Source: Oscillospiraceae bacterium
GTDB taxonomy: Bacteria; Bacillota; Clostridia; Oscillospirales; Oscillospiraceae
Direction: 5' to 3'
Length of the DNA: 64,000 nucleotides
Assembly: GCA_022800215.1 (NCBI GenBank)
Contig: JAAWPV010000004.1
Coordinates: forward strand, 1 to 64,000
Numbering within the stretch: position 1 is the stretch's first letter; each line of letters starts with the position of its first letter. Position numbers and translations under genes: made by a program. Shown in pieces: positions 19,666-29,250 of the stretch. The notes beneath the pieces are model-generated. The model ran no database searches. It saw nothing but the letters and a program-made list of their open reading frames with translations, and was not told the DNA's origin.

Positions 19666-20296
19666 TCTCCTTTGGGACCTCCTGTTCCCACCCAAATGCC
19701 CCTTCTGCGGAAAGCTGCTGGAGAAGGGGGAATTGTTGTGCCCGGAGTGCCAGAGGGGCCTTCCCTGGCTCACCGGGGCGGAGGGGAAGAAGGCGGTGGA
19801 GCTGACCGAGGGCTGCGTGTCTGCCCTCCGGTATGAGGGCAAGGTGCGCAAGGCCATTCACGGCTTTAAATTCGGGGGCAGAAGCGCCCGGAGCAAGGCT
19901 TTTGGGCTGCTCATTGCACAATGCGTCACCGACCAGGGGCTTACCGCCGACCTCATTTCCTGGCCCAGCATCTCCAAAAGGCGGTTCCGGCAGCGAGGCT
20001 ACGACCAGGGGGAACTGCTGGCCCGGGAGGTGGGGAAGCATTTGGGCCTTCCCGTGGTTCGGACCCTCCGGAAGGCTGACCGGCCCGCCCAATCGGGCCT
20101 CAAAGGGGCGGCGGAGCGCCGGGCCAACCTGCTGGGAGCTTACACGGCCCTTGCCCCGGAAGCGTTTCGGGACAAGATGGTCCTGCTGGTGGACGACGTG
20201 GTCACCAGCGGCGCCACCTTCTCCGAGTGCGCCGGGACCCTCCGCACGGCGGGGGCCAAGGCGGTTCTCTGCGCCACACTGGCCCGGGCCGGATAG
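19652..20296 (+). CDS. comF: ComF family protein (phosphoribosyltransferase-like)
   Basis: CPFCGKLL...LCPECQ zinc fingers, KRRFRQRGYDQGELLAREV, MVLLVDDVVTSGATFSEC. Confidence 0.93.
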   Translation: MPSLDLLWDLLFPPKCPFCGKLLEKGELLCPECQRGLPWLTGAEGKKAVELTEGCVSALRYEGKVRKAIHGFKFGGRSARSKAFGLLIAQCVTDQGLTADLISWPSISKRRFRQRGYDQGELLAREVGKHLGLPVVRTLRKADRPAQSGLKGAAERRANLLGAYTALAPEAFRDKMVLLVDDVVTSGATFSECAGTLRTAGAKAVLCATLARAG

Positions 20297-20335
20297 GGCA
20301 TTTTGCAAGAAATTGTGATTTTTTTCCCTTGGGCG

Positions 20336-20364
20336 TTGAAATGTGGGGAGAAAACTGCTACAAT
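20336..20364 (+). promoter_or_regulatory. mreB promoter
   Basis: TTGAAA (20336-20341), 17 nt, TACAAT (20359-20364). Confidence 0.65.
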
Positions 20365-20436
20365 GTCAAATAGGTCTAAAATGCAAGGCTTCCGGCAACA
20401 ATAGACCGGAAAGCGGAAAATATAAGAGGTGCAGCT

Positions 20437-21468
20437 ATGTTCAATTTCAGTAAAGACATCGGGATCGACCTGGGTACCGCTTCCATCCTGGTCTACGTCA
20501 AGGGCAAGGGTGTGGTGCTCCGGGAGCCTTCGGTGGTGGCCATCGACAAGAATACGGGCAAGCTTCTGAAGGTGGGCACCGACGCCCAGCAGATGCTGGG
20601 CCGTACCCCGGGCAACATTGTGGCTATCCGGCCTTTGCGGGAGGGCGTCATCTCCGACTATGACATGACCGAGCGGATGCTGAAGGAGTTTATTCGGAAG
20701 GTGACCACCTTCCGGCTCTTCAAGCCCCGTATCATCATCTGCGTCCCCTCGGGCATCACCGAGGTGGAGGAGCGGGCCGTCATCGACGCGGGCATCCAGG
20801 CGGGCGCCCGGCGGGTCTACCTCATTGAGGAGCCCGTAGCCGCCGCCATCGGCGCGGGCATTGACATCGCCAAGCCCGACGGCCACATGGTGGTGGACAT
20901 CGGCGGCGGCACCTCGGACATCGCGGTCATCTCCCTCTCCGGCGTGGTGGAGTCCACCTCCATCAAGATCGCCGGCGACCAGTTTGACGAGGCGGTCATC
21001 AAGTATATCCGCCGCAAGCACAACGTGCTCATCGGCGAGCGGACCGCCGAGGAGCTGAAGATGCAGATCGGATGCGTCTATCCTCCCGAGGAGGAGAAGA
21101 GCATGGAGATCAAGGGCCGCAGCCTGATGACCGGCCTTCCCCAGGTGTTTACCGTCACCTCCAGCGAGATGATCGAGGCCTTTGAAGAACCCTCCAGCCG
21201 CATTCTGGAGGCCATTCACTCCGTTCTGGAGCGTACCCCTCCCGAGCTGGTGGCGGACATCTCCAACAACGGCATCGTCATGACCGGCGGCGGCTCCCTG
21301 GTCCAGGGCTTTGACAAGCTCATCGAGTCCCGCACCGGCATCGAGACCCATGTGGCTGACGACGCCATCTCCTGCGTGGCCTACGGCACGGGCAAGAGCC
21401 TGGACAGCCTGGACGGGATGCAGGACGGCACCATGAACCTGTCCCGGCGGAAGCAGCTCAACGGGTAA
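20437..21468 (+). CDS. mreB: Rod shape-determining protein MreB/Mbl
   Basis: DIGIDLGTASILVYVKGKGVVLREPSVVAID, EEPVAAAIGAG, VVDIGGGTSDIAVI, MTGGGSLVQGFD. Confidence 0.96.
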   Translation: MFNFSKDIGIDLGTASILVYVKGKGVVLREPSVVAIDKNTGKLLKVGTDAQQMLGRTPGNIVAIRPLREGVISDYDMTERMLKEFIRKVTTFRLFKPRIIICVPSGITEVEERAVIDAGIQAGARRVYLIEEPVAAAIGAGIDIAKPDGHMVVDIGGGTSDIAVISLSGVVESTSIKIAGDQFDEAVIKYIRRKHNVLIGERTAEELKMQIGCVYPPEEEKSMEIKGRSLMTGLPQVFTVTSSEMIEAFEEPSSRILEAIHSVLERTPPELVADISNNGIVMTGGGSLVQGFDKLIESRTGIETHVADDAISCVAYGTGKSLDSLDGMQDGTMNLSRRKQLNG

Positions 21469-21537
21469 CCTTCTTTCTTTTGAAAAAGAAAGAAGGCAAA
21501 GAAAACTTCCATAGAGGACCATCCCATGACAAAAGAT

Positions 21538-21566
21538 AAACCCCATCCGCTTTACGGATGGGGTTT
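21538..21566. terminator. Terminator between convergent mreB and murC
   Basis: aaaccccatccg-cttta-cggatggggttt. Confidence 0.75.
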
Positions 21567-21577
21567 GAACTATATGT

Positions 21578-22954
21578 TTATTCTTCCTTTACTAGATTTT
21601 CCCCTACCGTGTAGATATCCCCCGCCCCCACGGTGAGAATGAGGTCTCCGGGCCGGGCCAGCTCCCTGAGCCGGGCGGTGAGGGCCTTCAGGGTGGGGAA
21701 GTACTCGCTGCCGGGGATCTTCTCGCACAGGTCCTTGGAGGAGATGCCCAGGTCGTTGTCCTCCCGGGCGGCGTAGATCTCCGCCAAAAGGGTAATGGTG
21801 GGCAGGGACAGCACCTCGGTGAACTCCCGGAAGAGAGCCTTGGTCCGGGAGTAGGTGTGGGGCTGGAAGGCGCAGATGACCCGGTCATAGCCCAGGCCCA
21901 TGGCGGTACTGAGCAGGGCCTTCACCTCACTGGGGTGGTGGGCGTAGTCGTCGTAGACATCGGCGCCCTGGTAGGCACCCTTCTTCTCGAACCGCCGCCC
22001 AGCCCCCCGGAAGGCTCCCAGACCCTTCTCCACCGCCTGGGGGTTCACCCCGAGGGCGATGGCGGCGGCCGCCGCCGCCAGGGCGTTGCGGACGTTGTGT
22101 TCCCCGGGGACCTGGAGCTTCACATGGGCGAAGGGGTCCCCCCGGCAGATGATGTCGAAGGTGGGCAGGCCCTTGTCATAGCTAAGGTTGGCGGCGTGGA
22201 CATCCCCTTCGCTGAGGCCGAAGGTCATAATGGGTCGGGTTTCCCCAAAGAGGGTGGTCATGGTATTCTGGTCGTCCCGGTTGGCGATGATCAGGCCTGT
22301 CTGCTCAGGCACCAGGTCGGCGAAGGCCCGGAAGGAGTGCTCCACGTCCTCCAGGTCCTTGAAAAAGTCCAGATGGTCGGCGTCCACGTTCAAGATGACG
22401 GCGATGGTGGGGAAGAAGGACAGGAAGCTGTTGCAGTATTCACAGCTTTCCAGAATGATGGTGTCCCCGTGGCCCACCCGATGGCCCGCCCCCAGCATGG
22501 GCAGGGTGCCGCCGATCATCACCGTGGGGTCAAGCCCCGCAGCCATGATGACGTGGGTACACATACTGGTGGTGGTGGTCTTGCCATGGGTGCCTGAAAC
22601 GCACAGGGCGTTCTTATACTTGCGCATGATGGCACCCCAGGCCTGGGCCCGCTCAAAAACGGGGATGCCACGGGCCCGGGCTCCAGCGATCTCCGGGTTG
22701 TCGTCGTGGGCGGCGGCGGTGCGGATCACAAGCTCCGCGTCCCCCAGATTCTCGGCGCTCTGGCCCACGGTGACGTGGATGCCGAGGCTCTGCAAATGCT
22801 CCACTGTGGCGCTTTGACGCATGTCGGAGCCGGTGATGATGAGCCCCGCGCCGTGAAGGACCTCGGCTAGGGGGGCCATGGACACCCCGCCGATGCCCAC
22901 CAGATGGGCCCGGCGTCCGGGGGCCAGGAAGGAAGAAATATCAAGGCTTGCCAT
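21578..22954 (-). CDS. murC: UDP-N-acetylmuramate--L-alanine ligase
   Basis: HLVGIGGVSMAPLAEVL, VSGTHGKTTTTSM, VLNVDADHLDFF, DDYAHHPSEVKA, FQPHTYSRT; start at MASLDISSF. Confidence 0.96.
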   Translation of the reverse strand: MASLDISSFLAPGRRAHLVGIGGVSMAPLAEVLHGAGLIITGSDMRQSATVEHLQSLGIHVTVGQSAENLGDAELVIRTAAAHDDNPEIAGARARGIPVFERAQAWGAIMRKYKNALCVSGTHGKTTTTSMCTHVIMAAGLDPTVMIGGTLPMLGAGHRVGHGDTIILESCEYCNSFLSFFPTIAVILNVDADHLDFFKDLEDVEHSFRAFADLVPEQTGLIIANRDDQNTMTTLFGETRPIMTFGLSEGDVHAANLSYDKGLPTFDIICRGDPFAHVKLQVPGEHNVRNALAAAAAAIALGVNPQAVEKGLGAFRGAGRRFEKKGAYQGADVYDDYAHHPSEVKALLSTAMGLGYDRVICAFQPHTYSRTKALFREFTEVLSLPTITLLAEIYAAREDNDLGISSKDLCEKIPGSEYFPTLKALTARLRELARPGDLILTVGAGDIYTVGENLVKEE

Positions 22955-23091
22955 AACAACACAACCTTTGTTCAAAATGAAATAAAAAGATATATATAAA
23001 TTATTATAAATCAAGTGAGAAAAATTGGCAAGAACATTGTACGCAAAAGGGAAATGAGTTATACTTGTAAAAAAGAAAGGGGGGAGTGACC

Positions 23092-24090
23092 ATGACCTGG
23101 AAGGACCTGCACCCGGGGGCCCGGCTGTGCCTGGAGAGCCTGAGGTTGGCGGGCTTTGCCGCCTATCCGGTGGGGGGCTGCATCCGGGACCTGCTGCTGG
23201 GAAGGGTACCGGGGGATGTGGACGTATGCACCGCCGCCCACCCGGAGGCCGTCATGGCCCTTTTCCCCCGGGCTGTGCCCACGGGTTTGCAGCACGGCAC
23301 GGTCACCGTGCCCACGGAGACGGGGAACGTGGAGGTCACCACCTTCCGCCGGGAGGGGGGCTATGCCGATTCCCGGCACCCGGACGCCGTCACCTTTGAC
23401 GCGGGGCTTCGGGAGGACCTCGCCCGCCGGGATTTCACGGTGAACGCCATGGCCCTCAGCCAGGAGGGGGAAGTGATCGACCTTTTCGGGGGCCGGGAGG
23501 ACCTGAAGGGGGGCGTCATCCGCTGTGTAGGGGAGCCAGACAAGCGCTTTTCCGAGGACGCCCTTCGGATGTTCCGGGCCATTCGGTTCCGGGCCCAACT
23601 GGGCTTTACCCTGGAGGAGGGGACGGCTCAGGCCCTCCGCCGCAATGCCCGCTTGGCGGATAAGCTCTCCCGGGAGCGGATTCGGGCGGAGATGGAAAAG
23701 ACCCTTCTCTCCCCGAGGCCTCAGGTGGTGGGCGAGATGATCGCCGCCGGCCTTCTGGACCATATTTACGCCTTCCCGGCGGAGCTCTGCCGGGAAGAGC
23801 GGCTGGCCGAATCCCTCCGGTCCCTGCCTCCCACGGCGGAGGCCCGCTGGCGGGGGTTCTGTGAACTTACCGGCTTTCCCATCTCCGCCCTCCCCGTGGA
23901 GCGGAAGCTCCGCCGGGCGGTGGAGCACCCCGAGGCGGCCGTCATCCCCACGCTGGCGTTATCGGCACAGGATTTGATGGCCCTGGGCCTTTCCGGTCCG
24001 GCCATCAGCGCCGCTCAGAAACGACTGGCACTCCATGTGCTGGAAAAGCCGGAGGATAATACAAAGGAAAAGTTGAAAAAACTGCTGTAA
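23092..24090 (+). CDS. cca: CCA tRNA nucleotidyltransferase (poly A polymerase family)
   Basis: AYPVGGCIRDLLLGRVPGDVDVCT, RRDFTVNAMAL, EDALRMFRAIRFRAQLGF. Confidence 0.93.
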   Translation: MTWKDLHPGARLCLESLRLAGFAAYPVGGCIRDLLLGRVPGDVDVCTAAHPEAVMALFPRAVPTGLQHGTVTVPTETGNVEVTTFRREGGYADSRHPDAVTFDAGLREDLARRDFTVNAMALSQEGEVIDLFGGREDLKGGVIRCVGEPDKRFSEDALRMFRAIRFRAQLGFTLEEGTAQALRRNARLADKLSRERIRAEMEKTLLSPRPQVVGEMIAAGLLDHIYAFPAELCREERLAESLRSLPPTAEARWRGFCELTGFPISALPVERKLRRAVEHPEAAVIPTLALSAQDLMALGLSGPAISAAQKRLALHVLEKPEDNTKEKLKKLL

Positions 24091-24123
24091 AGGGACCGCG
24101 GAACATTCCGCGGTCCCTGTTTT
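24091..24123 (+). terminator. cca terminator
   Basis: agggaccgcgg-aacatt-ccgcggtccct followed by gtttt. Confidence 0.85.
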
Positions 24124-24136
24124 CACCTTGCAAGAT

Positions 24137-24385
24137 TTACTTCCCCGTCCCCTCAAACAAACTCTCAATGGGCACTCCCAGCACTTGGGACAGCCCGTAG
24201 AGCTCAATGTCGGTGACGGTGCGGCGTTTGTCCTCAATTCGGGAGATGGAGCCCCGGCAGATGTAGATAGCCAGCACCTCCAGCCTGTCAGAGAGGGTCT
24301 GCTGGCTCCACCCCCGCTCCAACCGCAGTGCCCGGACCCGGCCGCCGATCATATTCATATCCTGCCCGTCGATGATGCGCGCCAT
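24137..24385 (-). CDS. XRE-family helix-turn-helix regulator
   Basis: GGRVRALRLERGWSQQTLSDRLEVLAIYICRGSISRIEDKRRTVTDIELYGLSQVLGV. Confidence 0.85.
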   Translation of the reverse strand: MARIIDGQDMNMIGGRVRALRLERGWSQQTLSDRLEVLAIYICRGSISRIEDKRRTVTDIELYGLSQVLGVPIESLFEGTGK

Positions 24386-24401
24386 AAAAAGCCCCCTTTG
24401 T

Positions 24402-24471
24402 TTGTCTTGACATAGGACAAAACTAAGGGTATACTATAAACAAAAAAATATTGTCCTATGATAGGACAATA
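24402..24471 (+). promoter_or_regulatory. Promoter TTGACA-N17-TATACT flanked by two related operators
   Basis: -35 24407-24412, -10 24430-24435; perfect 23-bp palindrome tattgtcctat-g-ataggacaata at 24449-24471; related site ttgtcttgacataggacaa at 24402-24420 (15/19 match by eye). Confidence 0.8.
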
Positions 24472-24503
24472 TAAAGTTTGTACAGAGACAGGAGGACATA
24501 TCC

Positions 24504-24830
24504 ATGGCAAAATTTGAACTGAACCCCGGCGAGACCGTCATCGGCAAGGGCCAGATGGCCCTTCACCAAAAGCAGTATCTCAACACCAGGCCCATCAGCG
24601 GCCACGTCTACGTGACCGACCAGCGGGCTTGCTTTTACGTCACCCTTCTGGGGATGGGAACGATGGAGATGGACTTGCCCCTTGCGGAGATCAAGGGCTT
24701 TTCCGTGAAGAAGGCTCTCATCACCACGGTGACCATTCACAGCAAGGCGGGGGAGAGTTACGTATTCACCGGCTTCCCCTCCAAGAAGCTCCAGGAGTGG
24801 CTGCGGCAGGTGGGCGTCAGTGAAATTTGA
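24504..24830 (+). CDS. Small PH/GRAM-like domain protein
   Basis: GETVIGKGQMALHQKQYLNTRPISGHVYVTDQRACFYV...LPLAEIKGFSVKKALITTVTIHSKAGESYVFTGFPSKKLQEWL. Confidence 0.65.
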   Translation: MAKFELNPGETVIGKGQMALHQKQYLNTRPISGHVYVTDQRACFYVTLLGMGTMEMDLPLAEIKGFSVKKALITTVTIHSKAGESYVFTGFPSKKLQEWLRQVGVSEI

Positions 24831-25545
24831 GGGGAGAAAAATAAAAAGCGGGCTCGCCATATTGGGTCAAGGGCTGTGTATTCTTTTGGCCGTTTGGCTG
24901 CTGCTGGCCGCCCCCACCGGCTGGTTTTATGACCTGTGGGCCGGGGAGGGGACCGGGCAGGGCCAGCGGCCCGATGATAATGTTCTCCTTCTTCAGCGGC
25001 AGGAGGAGGTGGAGACCTCCTTTTTGTCCGGCACTCCGGTTACCGTGTCCGGCGATGGGCTGACGGCCTGTCCCCTGGCCCGGCTGCGGGACGGGGGACA
25101 GGCGGGCGTCCACACCCACAACAACGGCGGGGGGAAAAGAAGCGTGTTCGTATCGGAGTACATTACCGCCGATTACCCTTTGTCTCAGGGGGAGAAGCTG
25201 CTCCAGGGCCTTGCAGGCGGCTTCTATAACCGCTATTACCTGCTGGAGCTGGCAGACGGGACCCACCTCTGCGTCTATTTTGACGATTATCTGCTCCTGA
25301 CGGGCGGGAAGGGCTACCCCACCGGCTATGTCCGCTATACCACCACCGAGGAGCGGCGGATGTTGGACCGGATGGCGGAGGACTATGAGGTGAACACCGT
25401 TTATGTGCTGGATATGTACCGCCACGGGAAGGTGAACTGGATGCTGGACCTGACCCTGCGGCTGGGTGTTCTGGCTGTGGCGGCCGTTGCCGCCGCAACG
25501 GTCCGGGGCCTGGTACAAAAGCAAAAGGCAAAGAAAGAGAATTAA
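24820..25545 (+). CDS. Hypothetical membrane protein
   Basis: N-terminal TM LGQGLCILLAVWLLLAAPTG and C-terminal TM LGVLAVAAVAAATV; overlaps the upstream stop, suggesting translational coupling. Confidence 0.7.
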   Translation: MKFEGRKIKSGLAILGQGLCILLAVWLLLAAPTGWFYDLWAGEGTGQGQRPDDNVLLLQRQEEVETSFLSGTPVTVSGDGLTACPLARLRDGGQAGVHTHNNGGGKRSVFVSEYITADYPLSQGEKLLQGLAGGFYNRYYLLELADGTHLCVYFDDYLLLTGGKGYPTGYVRYTTTEERRMLDRMAEDYEVNTVYVLDMYRHGKVNWMLDLTLRLGVLAVAAVAAATVRGLVQKQKAKKEN

Positions 25546-25633
25546 GCAGAAGGGCTGTGGAAATTCCGCAGCCCTTTTTCATTCATTCCCGCCTCCGTTT
25601 CTGCATATTCATAACAGGAATGGGGGCGGTTTT

Positions 25634-25912
25634 GTGGAACAGCGGAGAAAAAAGGACGGCCTTTTGGAGCGCACGGCCCAGGCTCTGGATCTTCCCGGGG
25701 ATGTGATGGGTCTCCCCAAGATGGAGCTCACAGGCCGCCATGAGGTGCGCATGGAGAACCACCGGGGTATTCTGGCCTACGGGGAGGAGGAAATCCTTAT
25801 CAGCGGCGGCAGGCTCATCTTCAAGGTGAGGGGCTCGGGGCTGGAGCTGAAGGCTATGAACGCCAGCGAGCTGCTGATCACAGGCACGATTTTGGGTGTG
25901 GAATTGGAATAA
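25634..25912 (+). CDS. yqfC: Sporulation protein YqfC-like (GTG start)
   Basis: LDLPGDVMGLPKMELTGRHEVRMENHRGILAYGEEEILISGG; directly upstream of yqfD. Confidence 0.85.
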   Translation: MEQRRKKDGLLERTAQALDLPGDVMGLPKMELTGRHEVRMENHRGILAYGEEEILISGGRLIFKVRGSGLELKAMNASELLITGTILGVELE

Positions 25913-25926
25913 AGGGGGAATGACCC

Positions 25927-27132
25927 ATGGCCATGGGGAAGATCATCAACACCCTCCGGGGCAGCGTAGCATTGGAAGTGACAGGGGCTTTCCCGGAACG
26001 GTTCCTGAACCTCTGTGCCCAGCGGGGGGTAGCCTTTTGGGCGGTGGAGTGGCCGGACAGCCACACCCTCCGCCTCACCGTGGCCTGGCAGGACCGGGAG
26101 GGTCTGGAGGAGCTGGCTCAGCGGACCCAATGCACCGTCATCGAGCGCACCCGCCGGGGCGTGCCGCCCTTCCTGCTGCGCTTCCGGAAGCGCTATGCCC
26201 TTTTGGCGGGCCTTGCGGTGGCGTTTGCGGCGGTGTGTTTTCTCAATCAGTTTGTACTGGTGGTGGACGTGGAGGGCAACGAGACAGTGCCCACCCAGCT
26301 CATCCTCACCGAGCTGCGGCGGCAGGGACTCCATACCGGGGTCTACGGTCCCTCTTTGTCCACCCGGGAGATCGCCAACCAGACCCTTTTGCAGATCCCA
26401 GACCTTGCCTGGATGGCGGTAAACCTCCACGGCATCCGGGCTCAGGTGGTGGTCCGGGAAAAGGTGCCCACCCCCAAGGTGGTGGACGAGACCATCTTGG
26501 GCGACATTGTGGCCGAGGCCCCGGGCATCATCACCAAAGTAGAGGCCTGGTCGGGGGACGCGGCGGTGGCCGAGGGGGCCACGGTGCTGGCCGGGGACGT
26601 ACTGATCCGCGGCTCCATCCAAATGGACCCGCCCATGTACAGTGAAAATCCCCCCCAGTGGATGCCTGTCCGGGCCATGGGGCGGGTGGAGGGCCGCACC
26701 TGGCGGACCCTCACCGCCGTCATCCCTTTAACGGCGGAGGTGAAAACCTATACCGGCGGGGAAAAAAGCCTTTGGTCCTTAAATCTTTTGGGTCAGAGGG
26801 TCAATTTTTACCAAAACAGTGGAATTTCCATGGACAGATATGATAAAATAAGTAAAACGTGGATCTTACCCCTGCCTGGGGATGGGCTTCTGCCCGTCTT
26901 TCTCCGCCGGGAGACCTTCCGGGCCTATGAGACGGTGACGGTGGAGGTGGACCAGGCCGCCGCCCAAGCCCTTCTGGAGGAAAGGCTTTTGCTGAAGCTC
27001 CAGGACCTTTTGGGAGAGACGGGGGAGGAGGTCAGCCACAGCTTCGCCGCCCAGGTCCGGGAGGGACAGTTGGTGGTGGAGCTCACGGCTGAATGCAAAG
27101 AAGAATTGGGCCGATTTATACCGGCCCAGTAA
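25927..27132 (+). CDS. yqfD: Sporulation protein YqfD
   Basis: LRGSVALEVTGAFPERFLNLCAQRGVAFW, VEGNETVPTQLI, VREKVPTPKVVD, IVAEAPGIITKVEAWSGDAAV. Confidence 0.92.
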   Translation: MAMGKIINTLRGSVALEVTGAFPERFLNLCAQRGVAFWAVEWPDSHTLRLTVAWQDREGLEELAQRTQCTVIERTRRGVPPFLLRFRKRYALLAGLAVAFAAVCFLNQFVLVVDVEGNETVPTQLILTELRRQGLHTGVYGPSLSTREIANQTLLQIPDLAWMAVNLHGIRAQVVVREKVPTPKVVDETILGDIVAEAPGIITKVEAWSGDAAVAEGATVLAGDVLIRGSIQMDPPMYSENPPQWMPVRAMGRVEGRTWRTLTAVIPLTAEVKTYTGGEKSLWSLNLLGQRVNFYQNSGISMDRYDKISKTWILPLPGDGLLPVFLRRETFRAYETVTVEVDQAAAQALLEERLLLKLQDLLGETGEEVSHSFAAQVREGQLVVELTAECKEELGRFIPAQ

Positions 27133-27159
27133 TGCCAACATACAAAGGAGAGACCTGAT

Positions 27160-28128
27160 TTGATAGAACAGACCATATCCATCGAGCGGCTGGAGGAGGC
27201 CGTCAACCTTTTCGGCTCCATGGACGAGAATGTAAAGCTCATTGAAAAGGACCTGGACGTTATGGTGGTGAGCCGGGACGGACAGCTAAAGGTCTCAGGC
27301 GAGGACGGCGAGCGGGTCATCTACGCCGTCAAGGCCCTGGAGGGGCTTTTGAAGCTCATCGGCCGGGGGGAGACCATCACCGAGCAGAACGTGCGGTATA
27401 TCCTGGGCCTTGTGAAGACGGGCAACGAGGACAAGATCGGCCAGTTTTCCGCCGACGTGCTCTGCGTCACCGCCAAGGGAAAGCCCATCAAGGCCAAGAC
27501 CCTGGGCCAGAAGCGGTATGTGGACGCCATTCGCAAGAATCTGGTGACTCTGGGCATCGGCCCCGCCGGCACGGGCAAGACCTACCTGGCGGTGGCCGCC
27601 GCCGTGGCCGCCTTCCGGGCGGGGGAGGTGAACCGCATCATCCTCACCCGGCCCGCCGTGGAGGCGGGGGAGCGGCTGGGCTTTTTGCCCGGCGACCTTC
27701 AGAGTAAGGTGGACCCCTACCTGCGGCCCCTCTACGACGCCCTTTTCGAGATGCTGGGGGCGGAGACCTACCAGAAGTACCTGGAGCGGGGCAATATCGA
27801 GGTGGCCCCCCTGGCCTATATGCGGGGCCGGACCCTTGACGACAGCTTCATCATCCTGGACGAGGCCCAGAATACCAGCCGGGAGCAGATGAAGATGTTT
27901 TTGACCCGCATGGGCTTTGGGTCCAAAATCGTCATCACCGGCGACGTGACCCAGATCGACCTGCCCACCGAGAAGGTCTCCGGCCTGAAGGAGGCCATGC
28001 GGGTGCTGAAAGGGGTGGAGGACATCGCCATCTGCACCCTCACCGGGGCCGACGTGGTCCGCCATGTCATCGTCCAGCGCATCATCAAGGCCTACGAGGC
28101 CGACGAGGCCCGCCGGGCCAAAAAATGA
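27160..28128 (+). CDS. phoH: PhoH family ATPase
   Basis: GIGPAGTGKTYLAVAAAV, LTRPAVEAGERLGFLPGDL, ILDEAQNTSREQMKMFLTRMGFGSKIVITGDVTQIDL. Confidence 0.96.
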   Translation: MIEQTISIERLEEAVNLFGSMDENVKLIEKDLDVMVVSRDGQLKVSGEDGERVIYAVKALEGLLKLIGRGETITEQNVRYILGLVKTGNEDKIGQFSADVLCVTAKGKPIKAKTLGQKRYVDAIRKNLVTLGIGPAGTGKTYLAVAAAVAAFRAGEVNRIILTRPAVEAGERLGFLPGDLQSKVDPYLRPLYDALFEMLGAETYQKYLERGNIEVAPLAYMRGRTLDDSFIILDEAQNTSREQMKMFLTRMGFGSKIVITGDVTQIDLPTEKVSGLKEAMRVLKGVEDIAICTLTGADVVRHVIVQRIIKAYEADEARRAKK

Positions 28129-28243
28129 CCCCGCGCAACTCAAACGTTGCAGATAGAAACGCCGGAGACATAGGCATATGGACGGGAAAGGGCTATCCTT
28201 TCCCCATACCCTCCGGGGTAAATCTGTCAATGAGGTGATACCA

Positions 28244-28744
28244 ATGAGCATGGGTGCGAGACTGGCCCAGGAGCGAAGAAGCCAAAACCTGACTCAGGAG
28301 CAGCTTGCTGAGACGCTGGGCGTGACCCGGCAGGCGGTCTCCCGCTGGGAGTCGGATACCGCCTATCCCGAGACCGACAAAATTATCCGCATGGCCGCCC
28401 TTTTTGGCGTGAGCTGCGACTACCTGCTGGGGGCCAGCAACGAACCCTCCCCCGCGCCGGACAGGCCCCCCTCCCCGGTGACCCGGATCCTCCGGGAAGC
28501 TATGGGCAAAAAGGTCTTGCTGGCTTTCTATGAGGAGGACGACTTCGTCTACTGTGACTATGCGGTCATCCTGGATTTCGACGGCGGCTGGGCCAGTGTG
28601 GAATTTGTCCGGGAGAAGAAGGGCAAGGGGAAAAATCCCCTGAGCCTGCAGGGCGGGGGCCCGGAGGGCAAGCGGGAGACCCGCCTCATTCCCCTGTCCT
28701 CGGTCCGCACCGTCACCATCCTCCCGGAAGGGGGTGAGGGCTGA
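28244..28744 (+). CDS. XRE-family transcriptional regulator
   Basis: GARLAQERRSQNLTQEQLAETLGVTRQAVSRWESDTAYPETDKIIRMAALFGVSCDYLL. Confidence 0.88.
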   Translation: MSMGARLAQERRSQNLTQEQLAETLGVTRQAVSRWESDTAYPETDKIIRMAALFGVSCDYLLGASNEPSPAPDRPPSPVTRILREAMGKKVLLAFYEEDDFVYCDYAVILDFDGGWASVEFVREKKGKGKNPLSLQGGGPEGKRETRLIPLSSVRTVTILPEGGEG

Positions 28745-29052
28745 TGGAATACATGGGCGTCGTCGCTTTCGTATTTGTCCTGTGCCTTTGGGATAAGGTG
28801 CGGCGGCTGGAGCGGCTCCTCCGGGAGAACCACATCCGCCCCGGCGGCCCGGGCCCTCTGGGGACAGGACTGCGGGACAAGATAGGAAAAACGGTGGATA
28901 TCACCCTCTATGAGGGCGAAGGCAGTACCACCACGACCTGCCGGGTGCTGGACGTGGACGAGGAGTGGGCCCGCATCCTTCGCAACGAGGGCAAAAAGAA
29001 CCAGCGGGAGCTGCTCTTGCGGCTCAGCGATGTGAAGCAGGTCAAGGGTTGA
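28744..29052 (+). CDS. Hypothetical small membrane-anchored protein
   Basis: N-terminal TM MEYMGVVAFVFVLCLWDKV; start overlaps the stop of the upstream gene. Confidence 0.65.
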   Translation: MEYMGVVAFVFVLCLWDKVRRLERLLRENHIRPGGPGPLGTGLRDKIGKTVDITLYEGEGSTTTTCRVLDVDEEWARILRNEGKKNQRELLLRLSDVKQVKG

Positions 29053-29058
29053 ACGGGT

Positions 29059-29235
29059 TTAATCCCGGCAAATCCAAGCCAGTTGAAGTCCCAGTTGAAG
29101 TCCCTGATAGAAAGACCACAGCCCATGGGCTTGTATTGGGTTATCTTCCAGGTACTCTGGCCAGAACTTTGGGGTGGGAGCGGGGACAAAATATCCGTAT
29201 AATTCGTTTATGATGTCAGGAATTGGTTGTTGCAT
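29059..29235 (-). CDS. Small divergent ORF (58 aa), possibly DUF6809-like
   Basis: MQQPIPDIINELYGYFVPAPTPKFWPEYLEDNPIQAHGLWSFYQGLQLGLQLAWICRD; divergent from the XRE-YbeY gene across a palindromic operator region. Confidence 0.45.
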   Translation of the reverse strand: MQQPIPDIINELYGYFVPAPTPKFWPEYLEDNPIQAHGLWSFYQGLQLGLQLAWICRD

Positions 29236-29250
29236 AAGATAACCCCATTT

